Positions 9,001 through 17,278 of a DNA stretch of 56,399 nt are shown here, piece after piece (within the stretch, counting starts at the first letter, position 1; every line of letters starts with the position of its first letter). The notes under the pieces were generated by a model. The model saw only the letters and a list, made by a program, of their open reading frames with translations, was not told the DNA's origin and made no database searches. The stretch is from Methanobacteriota archaeon (GTDB lineage: Archaea; Thermoplasmatota; Poseidoniia; Poseidoniales; Thalassarchaeaceae): NCBI GenBank assembly GCA_004195715.1, contig PSPX01000004.1, positions 1-56,399 on the forward strand. Reading direction: 5' to 3'. The position numbers were made by a program, and so were the translations under genes.

Positions 9001-9739
9001 ACTGGTAGAGAGAATGGTCGTGGAGACTGTCAAGGCTCTGCCCCTTCCAGAATCCGCGGCTCAGCCAGTGGCTGAGTCATTCGTGAAGTTCATCGCAACC
9101 AGACGGACTCTGCCAGATAGGAAGAGAGCTACTTCCACTAAGGCTAGGATAGGTGGGCACAGCGTCCGTCTGATCACCGGTGAGTACCCGGATGGTAAAC
9201 TAGGCGAGATTATTCTGGTGACCTCTAAGGAGGGTGCGGCTTGGAGGGCCATGCTCAATCAGTTCGCAATAGCCGTATCGATTGCTTTGCAACATGGCGT
9301 CCCACTAGAGGCTTTCATCAAGGTGTTCACTTTCCAGAAATTCGAGCCTAGTGGGCCAGTTGAAGGCGGTAGTGGGCGGGTCAAGATGGCTTCGAGCCTG
9401 GTCGACTGGATCTTCAGAGAGTTGGCCATCGACTACGCCGGTCGGGACGACCTCGCCCACGTTGGCGTCGAAGATTTCGACCAATTCTCAATTAGCAAAC
9501 CCGAGATTACTGAAGAAGGAGTGATGCGGGTCGAGGGTGAGAAAAGGGAAGTTCAGATGACTCTCGATGCGACTGTCGCTCCGCTGCAAGAGAAAGATGC
9601 TGAGAGTCGTGCGCGGCAGGCGGCACGCGAGAGGGGTTTCACCGGGGACATCTGTGATGAGTGCGGAAGCAGCCAGATGGTGCGCAACGGAACCTGTCTG
9701 AAGTGCAATGCCTGCGGCTCTACAACCGGTTGCTCGTGA
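6095..9739 (+). CDS. nrdJ: Adenosylcobalamin-dependent (class II) ribonucleoside-diphosphate reductase
   Basis: Class II ribonucleotide reductase makes deoxyribonucleotides using a B12-derived radical and so works with or without oxygen. In this 1214-residue protein, NSPQWFNTGLHWAYG (residues ~169-183) and GSGTGSNFSRIRG are class II landmarks. NPCSE (~500-504) carries the active-site Asn, Cys and Glu, and APTGTIGLLMGADTTGVEP (~700) is the phosphate-binding loop region. A TSCPD domain follows in the C-terminal third (ITGEYPDGKLGEIILVTSK). The protein ends in a Cys-rich tail (CDECGSS, CLKCNACGSTTGC) that relays reducing equivalents. No separate radical-generating small subunit is nearby, as expected for class II. 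It is convergent with the TFB gene, nine bases away. Confidence 0.95.
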   Translation: MQTRTKAETEAGIAESGMVIERRFTTAGDDPFDTFDWIEMDVEIRNPDGSIADIIEGVKLPSGFTGVPGKVCAQKYLRKAGVPKHLRKVPEDNVPVWLQRSVPDHERLQTVEAEERMSGEDDGRNLFRRLAGTWTYWGWKYGYFASEADARAYFDEMCYLIASQRSAPNSPQWFNTGLHWAYGIEGPAQGHSFIDPASGKLEYSSNAYEHPQPHACFIQSVSDSLVGGSESIMGLWNREALLFKYGSGTGSNFSRIRGAGEPLSGGGSSSGLLSFLKIGDRAAGAIKSGGTTRRAAKMVTLDLDHPDIEEYIDWKSTEEEKVSALVIGSNILQKHANVLMDAIWKYGDDEGRFDQNTNLDLRRAMVRAIGEHVPQPHIQRILDLAKQGWKGVDFEVLDTDWQGEAYLTVSGQNSNNSVRVPNRFMESVKEGGDWNLYWRTELESSEAEGRDPEPCKTLDAGELWNKVAYTAWACADPGVQYDTTINEWHTCPEGGRINGSNPCSEYMFLDDTACNLASINLLHYYDLDTQTFQIDDFRHSVRLWTTTLEISVLMAQFPSEEIARKSYDYRTLGLGYCNIGSLLMHMGIPYDDERAYAICGAITSIMCGETYSTSAEMASILGTFSDYERNSEHMLKVMRNHRRAAYDSPVDEYEGLTVPPMGINPKKCPKDLLEAARESWDRAVRDGEEHGYRNAQTTVIAPTGTIGLLMGADTTGVEPQFSLVQFKTLAGGGSLRIVNKGVPSALRRLGYSDRKCKTIEEYIVGTGRLSGCPTLPVNRMKEVGFSAEDLAVVENKMDDVFDLHSAFAPTLLGKELCTGALGMSEEQYEDAFFDTLGFLGFTSEEIEAAQAHIFGNLTIEGAPGLKEEHLAVFDCATPCGAKGTRSIAWPAHVKMMASAQPFISGAISKTINMPSNSTVDEVREAYNLSHTTMNKACAVYRDCSKLSQPLMNQLVKDTELAEEVTEEEELVERMVVETVKALPLPESAAQPVAESFVKFIATRRTLPDRKRATSTKARIGGHSVRLITGEYPDGKLGEIILVTSKEGAAWRAMLNQFAIAVSIALQHGVPLEAFIKVFTFQKFEPSGPVEGGSGRVKMASSLVDWIFRELAIDYAGRDDLAHVGVEDFDQFSISKPEITEEGVMRVEGEKREVQMTLDATVAPLQEKDAESRARQAARERGFTGDICDECGSSQMVRNGTCLKCNACGSTTGCS

Positions 9740-9748
9740 GCAGTGTGC

Positions 9749-10681
9749 TCAAATCTCGAGTTCGATGTTGAGGTTTTGTATCAGTTCCTTGTAGCGGTTC
9801 CTGATTGTGACCTCGGTCACACCGGCTACCTCAGCGACCTCGCGCTGGGTCCTGCGCTTGCCGCACAGAACGCTAGCGATGTAGATGATTGAGGCTGCTA
9901 TTCCAGTTGGGCCTCGTCCACTCGTGAGTTCCTTCTCCTGAGCAGCGGCGATTAGTTCGTATGCCTTCGACTGGACTTCGGCGTCCAAGTGCAGGCCAGA
10001 ACAGAATCTCGGTATGTAGTCCTCCGGCTTGGTAGGTGGTATCTTCATCTTGAGTTCGCGGACCATGAAGCGGTAGGTCCGGCCAATCTCCTTGCGGCCG
10101 GTTCGGCTGGCCTCCCCAATTTCATCAAGGGTTCGAGGGTTGTTGCACTGCCTGCACGCAGCGTAGAGGCTGGCTGCGGCGACTCCTTCGATAGAGCGTC
10201 CGCGGATGAGCCTAGCCTCAACGGCTTTCTTGTAGTTCACAGCGGCTGCCTCGCGAATCGATTTCGGCAGATCAAGTCGGCTAGCCATGCGATCAAGCTC
10301 GGCCAGAGCCATGGCGAGGTTTCGCTCGGTGGCATTGCTTACGCGGGAGCGCTTCTGCCACTTCCTCATGCGATAGAACTGGCTTCGGTAGCGGCTGGAG
10401 ATTGCCTTTCCAGAGTAGTCTTTGTTCTGCCAGTCAATGTCGGTGGACAGTCCCTTGTCGTGCAGCATGACCGTCATAGGTGCTCCCGTACGTGCGCGCT
10501 GATCGCCCTGCTCAGGGCTGAACACGCGCCACTCGGCGCCTTGGTCGATTACGTTGTCTTCTAGAACCAGTCCGCAGTCCTCACACACCACTTCCCCTCT
10601 GGTTTCGTCTCTGTTCAAGCTCCTGCTACCGCATTCGCTGCACTTCACAGTGTCTTCCACTAGATATCCTTCGTCTGCCAT
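9749..10681 (-). CDS. tfb: Transcription initiation factor IIB (TFB)
   Basis: TFB recruits archaeal RNA polymerase to the TBP-bound promoter. The 310-residue protein has an N-terminal zinc ribbon with Cys14, Cys17, Cys33 and Cys36, followed by a B-reader/linker region ([19 protein letters not shown]). Two cyclin-fold repeats occupy about residues 115-205 and 210-305, and the second contains the BRE-binding helix-turn-helix ([22 protein letters not shown], reported here only as the region 275-297). All features of a general TFB are intact. The ATG at 10681 has GGGTGGTG eight bases upstream and a TATA-like element further up. Archaea often carry several TFB paralogues; whether this is the main one cannot be told from the window. 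Confidence 0.96.
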   Translation of the reverse strand: MADEGYLVEDTVKCSECGSRSLNRDETRGEVVCEDCGLVLEDNVIDQGAEWRVFSPEQGDQRARTGAPMTVMLHDKGLSTDIDWQNKDYSGKAISSRYRSQFYRMRKWQKRSRVSNATERNLAMALAELDRMASRLDLPKSIREAAAVNYKKAVEARLIRGRSIEGVAAASLYAACRQCNNPRTLDEIGEASRTGRKEIGRTYRFMVRELKMKIPPTKPEDYIPRFCSGLHLDAEVQSKAYELIAAAQEKELTSGRGPTGIAASIIYIASVLCGKRRTQREVAEVAGVTEVTIRNRYKELIQNLNIELEI

Positions 10682-10689
10682 ATTTTTAC

Positions 10690-10740
10690 ACCACCCTTGC
10701 TGGCAAAGGTAGTAAATCCCGACAGCCCATCTTATTTAAG
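10690..10740 (-). promoter_or_regulatory. TATA-like element and ribosome-binding site of tfb
   Basis: On the minus strand CTTAAATAA (10732-10740) is a TATA-like element that would place transcription start near 10710. GGGTGGTG (10690-10697) is an anti-Shine-Dalgarno match about eight bases before the ATG at 10681. This gene therefore appears to use a short led transcript, unlike the leaderless thiolase gene. Confidence 0.45.
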
Positions 10741-10860
10741 TCTGATAGTAGAAGAAAAAAGTACAAACGCCTTACTGGGCGGCTGTATAAGGCAATACGA
10801 CCATTGAGAATGATGAAATAGAGCGCGGCCTTGACGTTAATCGAAAGAGGTGGTGTAACC

Positions 10861-12858
10861 TTGACCGAACAGTGGCCCCCGGCACAGATAGCCCTGACCC
10901 CCGGTAAGAGAGTGCTCTTTCTCACCAAGGATCTCGAACTGATACGCAGGCAGCTCTACGAGGGCCTCGATTTGCGTATGGTTGATCTCGGGGCCGACGA
11001 TCTGCTCGATGACATCAACACCGATGTCATGACTCCGGCTTGGGTTTGTTTCGACCACGAGCCGGCAATCATAGCCGAGAACGCCTACGCCGGCCTAGTT
11101 CACGAAGGGAGGCGCGTGTTCGAGCCTCGTGCATTGCTGGACGGTGGCTTCGAAGCCATAGTATCCGGACACCGTAAGGGCACAGGGTCAAGCCGCGAGA
11201 CTGCCGCTCAGTGCGAGCGCTGGTCGGGAATCAGGATTGTTATCGCGGCGTCCTTCGCACCGATTCACGAGCGGAACAACATCAACCTTGGTCAATTGAT
11301 GGGCGACTACGGGATGCTGGAGAGGCTGCAATCCGGTGAGAGTATCTCGCTGAACGAGTTCACCTCTGAGTACGACCCGGTGACCAGACTGATTATTGAA
11401 AACGGTGGCATCCTGCCGTTCGCGAAGAGTCTCAGAGAAGGGGATATCAGCCTCCCTGAGTTGAAGACCGAGCCGCGACCGATGACTATGGTGGAGAAGA
11501 TGATCACGAACAAACTTCTGGGTCAGAACGGCGCGGCGCGCTATGTCAAGCCCGGTGACGCCGTGCTCTCGCAGGTCGACGGTGGTTACTCGCATGAGTT
11601 CACAACCGCACAGGTCCACGAGTTCCTCAAGCAGGAATACGGCAACGATTACTCGCTTCCCAATCCATCGAAATACGCAGTCTTCGAAGACCATTTGCTG
11701 TACGCCACCGGAGTACCTAGGTTTGGTCGTTTCACAGAGAAGATTCAGGCCCTGCGAGATATGCAGCGAGTGTTCCAGCAGCATACCGGGGTGCGTGACT
11801 ATTCCGCGGAGGACGGTGTCAGCCCTGGCATCTGCCATCAAGTCGCCAGAGAGGAATTCATCGATGTTGGCGATTTTATTCAAGCAACCGATTCGCACAC
11901 CTGCATGGGAGGTGCTACGAACGCACTAGCCTACGGTGTCGGCTCGACCGAGTACGCCAACCTCCTGTACAACCAATTCGCCTTTGTCCAAGTTCCAGAG
12001 AGTATTCGCTTCGAACTGACGGGTAACCTAGACCCAGGGTGCACAGCCAAGGATGTCATACTCCATATCCTCTGGAAGTATGCCGCTGAGTCCGAGACAC
12101 TTGACCGTAGTATGGAGTTTGGTGGCCCCGGACTTGCCAGTTTGTCGATGGATGAGAGGGCTACTCTGTGCAACATGGCCACTGAGTGTAGTGCTAAGAC
12201 TGGGATATGCGAACCAGACAACCTCACTGTAGATTGGTTGATGAACCGCAGATCGGGACTGAGTGAGGCAGAGGTGCGCAGCGCCTTCGTGCTGCCGGAC
12301 GAGGGGGCGGAGTATCACGGTGGAGTACACACCATCGACCTAGCACAGATCCGTCCGATGGTCGCACATCCCGGCAAGCCCGATGAAGGAATCCCCTCTG
12401 ACCCGACAAATGGTGCTTACATAGACGAAATTGGCGAGGTCAGAATAGACATCGCCTACGCGGGTTCGTGTACTGCTGGTAAGGATGATGATTTCGCCTA
12501 CTACGCACAAGTCACCGAGGCGGCCCTCGAAGCAGGTCTGACAATCCCTGAAGGTGTCGACTGCTACATCCAGTTCGGCTCAAAGACGGTGAAGAGCCTG
12601 TCCGAGAAGAACGGTTGGAGCGAGATGTTCGAGCGCGCTGGTGTCACGCTAATCGACCCCGGGTGCGGTGCCTGTATAGGAGCCGGGCCCGGAATTAGCG
12701 ATGTTGCGGAGCAGATTACAATCTCAGCAATTAATCGCAATTACCAGGGTCGCTCTGGGCCGGGCAAGCTGTATCTGGCAAGCCCCCTGACTGTGATGGT
12801 CAGCGCCTTTGTCGGGAAGATTACGGCGTGGCATCCAGATATCTTTGCACAGGGTTAA
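10861..12858 (+). CDS. Aconitase-family hydratase with N-terminal swivel domain (probable aconitate hydratase)
   Basis: This 665-residue protein belongs to the aconitase/isopropylmalate isomerase superfamily but has its domains in permuted order. The swivel domain comes first, with the catalytic-Ser loop GTGSSRE at about residues 106-112. The three [4Fe-4S] domains follow. Cluster ligands are Cys537 in YAGSCTAGKDDD and Cys602/Cys605 in DPGCGACIG, and ATDSHTCMGGATNALAYGVG is the substrate-binding signature. Typical AcnA is about 890 residues with the swivel domain last; AcnB has it early but carries an N-terminal HEAT domain absent here. The TTG at 10861 is chosen because GAGGTGGTG (10847-10855) lies just before it; a TTG at 10831 lacks such a site. 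Citrate-to-isocitrate conversion is likely given icd nearby and no leu genes, but isopropylmalate or homoaconitate activity is not excluded. Confidence 0.85.
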   Translation: MTEQWPPAQIALTPGKRVLFLTKDLELIRRQLYEGLDLRMVDLGADDLLDDINTDVMTPAWVCFDHEPAIIAENAYAGLVHEGRRVFEPRALLDGGFEAIVSGHRKGTGSSRETAAQCERWSGIRIVIAASFAPIHERNNINLGQLMGDYGMLERLQSGESISLNEFTSEYDPVTRLIIENGGILPFAKSLREGDISLPELKTEPRPMTMVEKMITNKLLGQNGAARYVKPGDAVLSQVDGGYSHEFTTAQVHEFLKQEYGNDYSLPNPSKYAVFEDHLLYATGVPRFGRFTEKIQALRDMQRVFQQHTGVRDYSAEDGVSPGICHQVAREEFIDVGDFIQATDSHTCMGGATNALAYGVGSTEYANLLYNQFAFVQVPESIRFELTGNLDPGCTAKDVILHILWKYAAESETLDRSMEFGGPGLASLSMDERATLCNMATECSAKTGICEPDNLTVDWLMNRRSGLSEAEVRSAFVLPDEGAEYHGGVHTIDLAQIRPMVAHPGKPDEGIPSDPTNGAYIDEIGEVRIDIAYAGSCTAGKDDDFAYYAQVTEAALEAGLTIPEGVDCYIQFGSKTVKSLSEKNGWSEMFERAGVTLIDPGCGACIGAGPGISDVAEQITISAINRNYQGRSGPGKLYLASPLTVMVSAFVGKITAWHPDIFAQG

Positions 12859-12940
12859 GAGCGATCCTCGGCCGGAGACTTCTATCCAAAAGAGGCCCCG
12901 TGCCATTCGGGTATCGGGAGGACCTGACGGAGGTTTGCGA

Positions 12941-15013
12941 ATGAGCGATGAAAAACCACTAGCCGGGAAACAGAAGCAGATTGCGATAAGCGAATTCTTC
13001 GAAAAGAACAAGCATTTCCTGGGGTTCGACTCTCTACAGAGATCCATCATCACGGCTGTCAAGGAGGCCGTCGATAATTCTCTCGACGCCTGCGAGGAGG
13101 AACGGATACTCCCTGATATCAGAGTCGAAATCAACCGACTCAAGGATGACCGAATAGAGCTGATATCTCAAGACAACGGGCCGGGCATACCAAGAGGGGT
13201 CATCGAACACGTCTTCGGCAAATTCCTGCTTGGATCGAGGTTTCACGCAATCAGGCAGACCCGTGGTCAACAAGGAATTGGAATTACTGGAGTAGTTATG
13301 TACAGCCAACTCACCACAGGCTCGAAGACCACTGTTATTTCAAAGGTTGAAGGCGAGTCTTCGGCGGTCCGGGTCGACCTCGGTATTGACACGAGGAAAA
13401 ATAAAGCGATCAAGAGTGGAGAGAGTAGGGACGTCTGGATCGACGAGGTCACGGGCGAGGAAATCAAGCACGGCTTGAAGATACGGACCGAAATGAAAGC
13501 CAAATATCAACGAGGCAAGCAGTCGGTCTACCAGTACCTCAGGATGACTTCGATTGTCAACCCACACGCCACCATCAGCCTGACTGTAAAGGACCGTGAC
13601 GGGAGTGTAATCGAAGAAGGTCACTGGCTTCGCACCACCGACCGTCTCCCTAGGGTGGTAGAGGAAATCAAGCCCCATCCCCACGGCATCCACCTCGGTA
13701 CATTGCAAAGGATGCTACGTGAAGCAGAGGAGAGGAAGATGACTTCCTTCCTGAGGCACAACTTCTCCGGAGTCAGCATGAGGGCGGCCCGGGAGATCCT
13801 TGAGAAGGCGGGGCTTGAGGAGAGCAGGCAACCTCGCAGAATCAAGGCCGGGGAGGCTCAGGCCGTGCTCGATTCATTCCAAAAGGTCAAACTCTTGAAT
13901 CCGCCTACTGACTGTCTCTCCCCCATCGAGGACCTGCTAATCAAGAAGGGCCTATCGAAGGCGATTGATTCTCGCTTCGCCTCGACTGTTACCAGAGAAA
14001 CACGGGTCACTCAGGGCAACCCCTTCCAAGTCGAAGTCGGTCTGGTTTTTGGCGGAGATCTGGCCTCTGACAGCCCGATCGAGATCCTGCGGTTTACCAA
14101 TCGGGTGCCCCTGATGTACCAGCAGGGAGGATGTCTGCTCACGAAGGCGGTGGAATCTGTCGACTGGAAGCGCTACGGCCTAGATCAGCCAGGAGGTAGG
14201 GGGTTACCCAAGGGGCCAGCGGCCGTTCTCATTCACCTCGCCTCTACCAACGTCCAGTTCACCAGTGAGGCGAAGGAAGCTGTCGCTGCCAACGAGGAGG
14301 TATTAGGAGAAATCAGGAGGGCTCTGATGGAAGTAGGCAAGGGCCTGAGGAACCACCTCAAGAAAAGTTCGCAGAGGAAGAAGGCTCAAGAAAAGTTTGA
14401 GCTGATAAACGTCATTCTCCCTGAGATCTCACAAAAAACCTCGCAAATACTAGGCCGGGAGGAGCCTGATCTAGCGCCGATAATCACCCGGATTATGAAT
14501 GCGGTTTTCTGCGAGGAAGATCTTGGGTGGGACACAACGAGGAAACTGGCGACCTGTGATATCACCGTGTTCAACTACACCGCTCGAGCGCGGGCGTACA
14601 CAATCTTAGCCAAATGGCCCGAGAGCGAAACTGTCGCCATGGTGGACAACCCTCTCGGAGGTCGTAAGGAGACTCACGGTCTGTGGGCTTGGCGATTGGA
14701 CACGCTGGACCCTGGCTCCTCGGCGGTTATCTCGTTCACCGTCTCCGGCCTCAACAAGGGTGATTGGCCGGACATGGAAATCTTTTTCAGAGGCAATGGC
14801 GACATCATCGGAGCCACCAAAATTGACGAGAATCTACTCGATGAGATGAGAAACAAGGAGGCCCTTGATGCCGCGGCGGAAGAGGTGCGCAGCAAGGAAG
14901 ATCCTGTGATTGAGAATCTTGCTGAGAGAGCCGAAGAGGTGTTTCGGGTCCCAAATGACGAGGGTGTAATCGACATGGGGTCATTGACTCCAGATCAGGG
15001 GGTAGATGAATGA
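12941..15013 (+). CDS. top6B: DNA topoisomerase VI subunit B
   Basis: Subunit B is the GHKL ATPase of topoisomerase VI, which relaxes and decatenates DNA by passing one duplex through a break made by subunit A. The 690-residue protein has the N-box EAVDNSLDACEE (residues 42-53), the G1 box DNGPGIP (78-84) and the G2 box QTRGQQGIGITG (106-117). The H2TH domain (TSFLRHNFSGVS region) and the transducer domain follow. The ATG at 12941 (MSDEKPLAGK) with GGAGG at 12929-12933 is chosen over upstream in-frame starts that overlap the aconitase gene. Its stop overlaps the start of the subunit A gene by four bases, so the subunits are translationally coupled. Confidence 0.96.
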   Translation: MSDEKPLAGKQKQIAISEFFEKNKHFLGFDSLQRSIITAVKEAVDNSLDACEEERILPDIRVEINRLKDDRIELISQDNGPGIPRGVIEHVFGKFLLGSRFHAIRQTRGQQGIGITGVVMYSQLTTGSKTTVISKVEGESSAVRVDLGIDTRKNKAIKSGESRDVWIDEVTGEEIKHGLKIRTEMKAKYQRGKQSVYQYLRMTSIVNPHATISLTVKDRDGSVIEEGHWLRTTDRLPRVVEEIKPHPHGIHLGTLQRMLREAEERKMTSFLRHNFSGVSMRAAREILEKAGLEESRQPRRIKAGEAQAVLDSFQKVKLLNPPTDCLSPIEDLLIKKGLSKAIDSRFASTVTRETRVTQGNPFQVEVGLVFGGDLASDSPIEILRFTNRVPLMYQQGGCLLTKAVESVDWKRYGLDQPGGRGLPKGPAAVLIHLASTNVQFTSEAKEAVAANEEVLGEIRRALMEVGKGLRNHLKKSSQRKKAQEKFELINVILPEISQKTSQILGREEPDLAPIITRIMNAVFCEEDLGWDTTRKLATCDITVFNYTARARAYTILAKWPESETVAMVDNPLGGRKETHGLWAWRLDTLDPGSSAVISFTVSGLNKGDWPDMEIFFRGNGDIIGATKIDENLLDEMRNKEALDAAAEEVRSKEDPVIENLAERAEEVFRVPNDEGVIDMGSLTPDQGVDE

Positions 15014-16122
15014 GCATAAGCAGAGAGAAATCCAAGGACGAAGTGATTCAAGCCCTCCATAATGTGGCTTCAGAGATGCATGACAAGATGTCCAAGGGCA
15101 ATCCTCCAACGATGACACTGCCTGTCCGCTCTAAGAGCAACATCGGCTTCGACCAGCGGTTAGGGGTCTACAAATATGGCAAGAAAAGGACGGTGCGCGA
15201 CGCAACCAATCTCGGTTCCGCCAAACAGTTGCTGCGCTCACTACACGTCACCGAGTTCATCGAGGAAATGATCAACAGTGGCAAGTCCTCAACCCTGAGA
15301 GAGATGTACTACATTTCTGAAGGCTGGGGCAACGGCAAGTTCCACTCACAGAACGAAAGCAATAACCTAGCTGAGGACCTTGAGATTGTCACCAAGTGTC
15401 TACGCGAGGACTTCCGTCTGAGGCCGGAGGAGGACGGGGCGAGAATCATCGGGAACGTGACTTTTGAAGAGCGTAATCGACGTGGTGACTGGATGAGGAT
15501 AAACTGTCGCGACGACGTCGGCGACTCTGGATACGGAGTCCCTTACAACGTCGAGTCAGAGAAACTCAGACTCATTGATGAAGACATAGATTTCGTCATG
15601 GCGATAGAGACCGGTGGGATGTTTGATCGACTGATTGAGAACGGTTTTGATGAAGAGGCACGGTGCGCGCTGGTCCACCTCAAGGGGCAACCTGCACGCT
15701 CCACTCGTCGAATTATGCGACGAATGAGTGACGAGTGGAAAAAGCCAATCGTGGTATTCGCTGACTGCGACCCATGGTCGTTCAGAATCTTTGCTAGTAT
15801 CGCATATGGGGCCATCAAGACCGCTCACATCTCGGAGTACCTAGCGAGCAAGGGGGCGATATATCTCGGGATTACTGCAGACGATATTCTCGCTTATGAC
15901 CTACCTAGCGACGATCTCTCAAAACAAGACCTGGGGGCTCTGCAGGCTGAATTGTCAGACCCTAGATTTTCTACAGGGTGGTGGCAACAGCAGATTGAGT
16001 TGATGCAGGAGCTCGGGAAGAAGGCCGAGCAGCAGTCCCTAGCCAAGTACGGACTGGATTTCGTGACAGATACCTATCTCCCTGAGAAGTTGGCTCATCC
16101 GGATGTCGGTCTCGCCTACTGA
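15010..16122 (+). CDS. top6A: DNA topoisomerase VI subunit A (Spo11 homologue)
   Basis: Subunit A makes the transient double-strand break through a 5'-phosphotyrosyl link and is the archaeal relative of Spo11. In the 370-residue protein the catalytic Tyr is in LREMYYISEGW; alignment with Spo11 suggests Tyr101. The Toprim domain shows the acidic metal ligands in AIETGGMF (Glu ~198) and VFADCDPWSFRIF (Asp ~250 and ~252). The gene begins with an ATGA overlap with the top6B stop. All key residues are present and the length is normal. Confidence 0.96.
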   Translation: MSISREKSKDEVIQALHNVASEMHDKMSKGNPPTMTLPVRSKSNIGFDQRLGVYKYGKKRTVRDATNLGSAKQLLRSLHVTEFIEEMINSGKSSTLREMYYISEGWGNGKFHSQNESNNLAEDLEIVTKCLREDFRLRPEEDGARIIGNVTFEERNRRGDWMRINCRDDVGDSGYGVPYNVESEKLRLIDEDIDFVMAIETGGMFDRLIENGFDEEARCALVHLKGQPARSTRRIMRRMSDEWKKPIVVFADCDPWSFRIFASIAYGAIKTAHISEYLASKGAIYLGITADDILAYDLPSDDLSKQDLGALQAELSDPRFSTGWWQQQIELMQELGKKAEQQSLAKYGLDFVTDTYLPEKLAHPDVGLAY

Positions 16123-16160
16123 TTGAGAAGTCTGATAGCACGGAGCCATCACCTCGGGTC

Positions 16161-16895
16161 GTGGCAGAAGTTACGCTCTGGGCCAAGAGGCTCTCAGGAG
16201 TCTCTCTACTACTGGTGTTGATTGGGGTAATATCCTACTACAACGCCATGCCAGCAATGTTCGATGAGTTGGATCCGTCCCAGCGGCATCTTCTGGAGTT
16301 GGAAACCGGAGAGAGTGGAGAAGTCAATTTAGATCAATTAGGGGAATATGTTGCTCTGCGAGTCACGGGGGAGGATTCGCAGTCTGCTGAACTCAGGTTG
16401 ATTGATGCAATAGGGTCTGAGGAAAGTGGTTCGGCACCCACGCGCCTAGATCTCGAGAGACCTGGTGAGGATGGGACTTTGTATGTCCCTGTGAGGGTCT
16501 TCAGATCGGCTCAGGCCGGTGATTACACCCTGCACAATGACGGAAACACCACCCTGTGGTTCGTGGATGATGTATCTGCACAGAAAGCACTGTTCGGGAA
16601 CGGTTGGTTCGTGATGATGTTCTTCGGGTGCTGCCTCGGAATACCGCTGGGCGTCGTCGCACTCATACTGGTTCTCGCGGGGCGGGGGCAGCGTAAGAAA
16701 GCCGGAGGACCCGTGGTCATGTCAAAAGAGGGCAGGCTGCCAACCACCGACGAGTTGTACAGACAGTACCGCGGCCTACCGGAAACAGAGAAGGAGGAGA
16801 CGGTAGCGGACCCATTCCCTGGCCAAACGAAGGTCACTAAGGAATCCCAGCAGGCTGAGGGTGATCGGGATTGGCGTGGTTGGGATGAGGGTTGA
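16161..16895 (+). CDS. Membrane protein of unknown function, two transmembrane segments
   Basis: The family is not recognised. This 244-residue protein has an N-terminal hydrophobic helix (residues ~13-27, SLLLVLIGVISYY) and a second one at about 149-173 (FVMMFFGCCLGIPLGVVALILVLAG). The ~120 residues between them are acidic and beta-rich and probably lie outside the cell. The C-terminal ~65 residues are charged and probably cytoplasmic (LPTTDELYRQYRGLPETEKEE). The start is GTG, 38 bases after the top6A stop, so it may be read with that operon. Its stop codon directly abuts the stop of the convergent gene at 16896. Confidence 0.7.
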   Translation: MAEVTLWAKRLSGVSLLLVLIGVISYYNAMPAMFDELDPSQRHLLELETGESGEVNLDQLGEYVALRVTGEDSQSAELRLIDAIGSEESGSAPTRLDLERPGEDGTLYVPVRVFRSAQAGDYTLHNDGNTTLWFVDDVSAQKALFGNGWFVMMFFGCCLGIPLGVVALILVLAGRGQRKKAGGPVVMSKEGRLPTTDELYRQYRGLPETEKEETVADPFPGQTKVTKESQQAEGDRDWRGWDEG

Positions 16896-17189
16896 TTACT
16901 GCCTCTTTCTGATTGCAACCATGATTACTGATATCACAAGAACCGCCGCGCCCAGATAACCAATCATCTGACCAATGAAATCAACTCTGTCTCTCATGTC
17001 GCGGCCGTCTTGACACTGGCCCTCATCAGCACCGATAATTTCTCCAATGGTACCTGCCTCGTCTTCGCATTCATCTGCAATCCTCTGATCAATGGCATCA
17101 ACTACTATTGAAGCAACAAAAGACAAAGCCAGCATCAGCAATCCTGCGATGACTAGTACTGTGACTATTACTGTCTTCCCGGTTCCCAT
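16896..17189 (-). CDS. Small membrane protein of unknown function
   Basis: This 97-residue protein has an N-terminal hydrophobic segment (VIVTVLVIAGLLMLALSFVA) and a second at the C terminus (GYLGAAVLVISVIMVAI). An acidic loop between them contains two Cys residues (DECED, GQCQD) that could form a disulfide outside the cell. ATAATA on the minus strand (17213-17218) lies about 26 bases before the ATG, which fits leaderless transcription. It is divergent from the ArsR-type regulator gene, whose possible operator half-site at 17225-17235 is next to this promoter, so it may be a regulator target. No function can be assigned. Confidence 0.65.
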   Translation of the reverse strand: MGTGKTVIVTVLVIAGLLMLALSFVASIVVDAIDQRIADECEDEAGTIGEIIGADEGQCQDGRDMRDRVDFIGQMIGYLGAAVLVISVIMVAIRKRQ

Positions 17190-17212
17190 GGCAGTTTTAC
17201 TAGTTCGTCAGA

Positions 17213-17218
17213 TATTAT
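17213..17218 (-). promoter_or_regulatory. TATA-like element for the small membrane protein gene
   Basis: ATAATA on the minus strand is centred about 26 bases upstream of the ATG at 17189, as expected for a leaderless archaeal promoter. It lies a few bases from the repeat at 17225-17235. Confidence 0.4.
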
Positions 17219-17255
17219 CCTATGCTCAAGTTGGGTTTTTAGAAGACCTTCACTA

Positions 17256-17272
17256 CCCAACCTCAGGTTGGG
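17256..17272. promoter_or_regulatory. 17-bp perfect palindrome, likely operator of the ArsR-type regulator
   Basis: CCCAACCTCAGGTTGGG is a perfect inverted repeat with 8-base arms and one central base, ending six bases before the regulator's GTG start at 17279. Its right half plus flank (CTCAGGTTGGG, 17262-17272) recurs 37 bases upstream as CTCAAGTTGGG (17225-17235), 10 of 11 identical. The two copies bracket a T-rich TATA-like stretch. Position and symmetry suggest binding of the dimeric winged-helix regulator encoded just downstream and autoregulation; this is inference. Confidence 0.65.
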
Positions 17273-17278
17273 AAGCAA

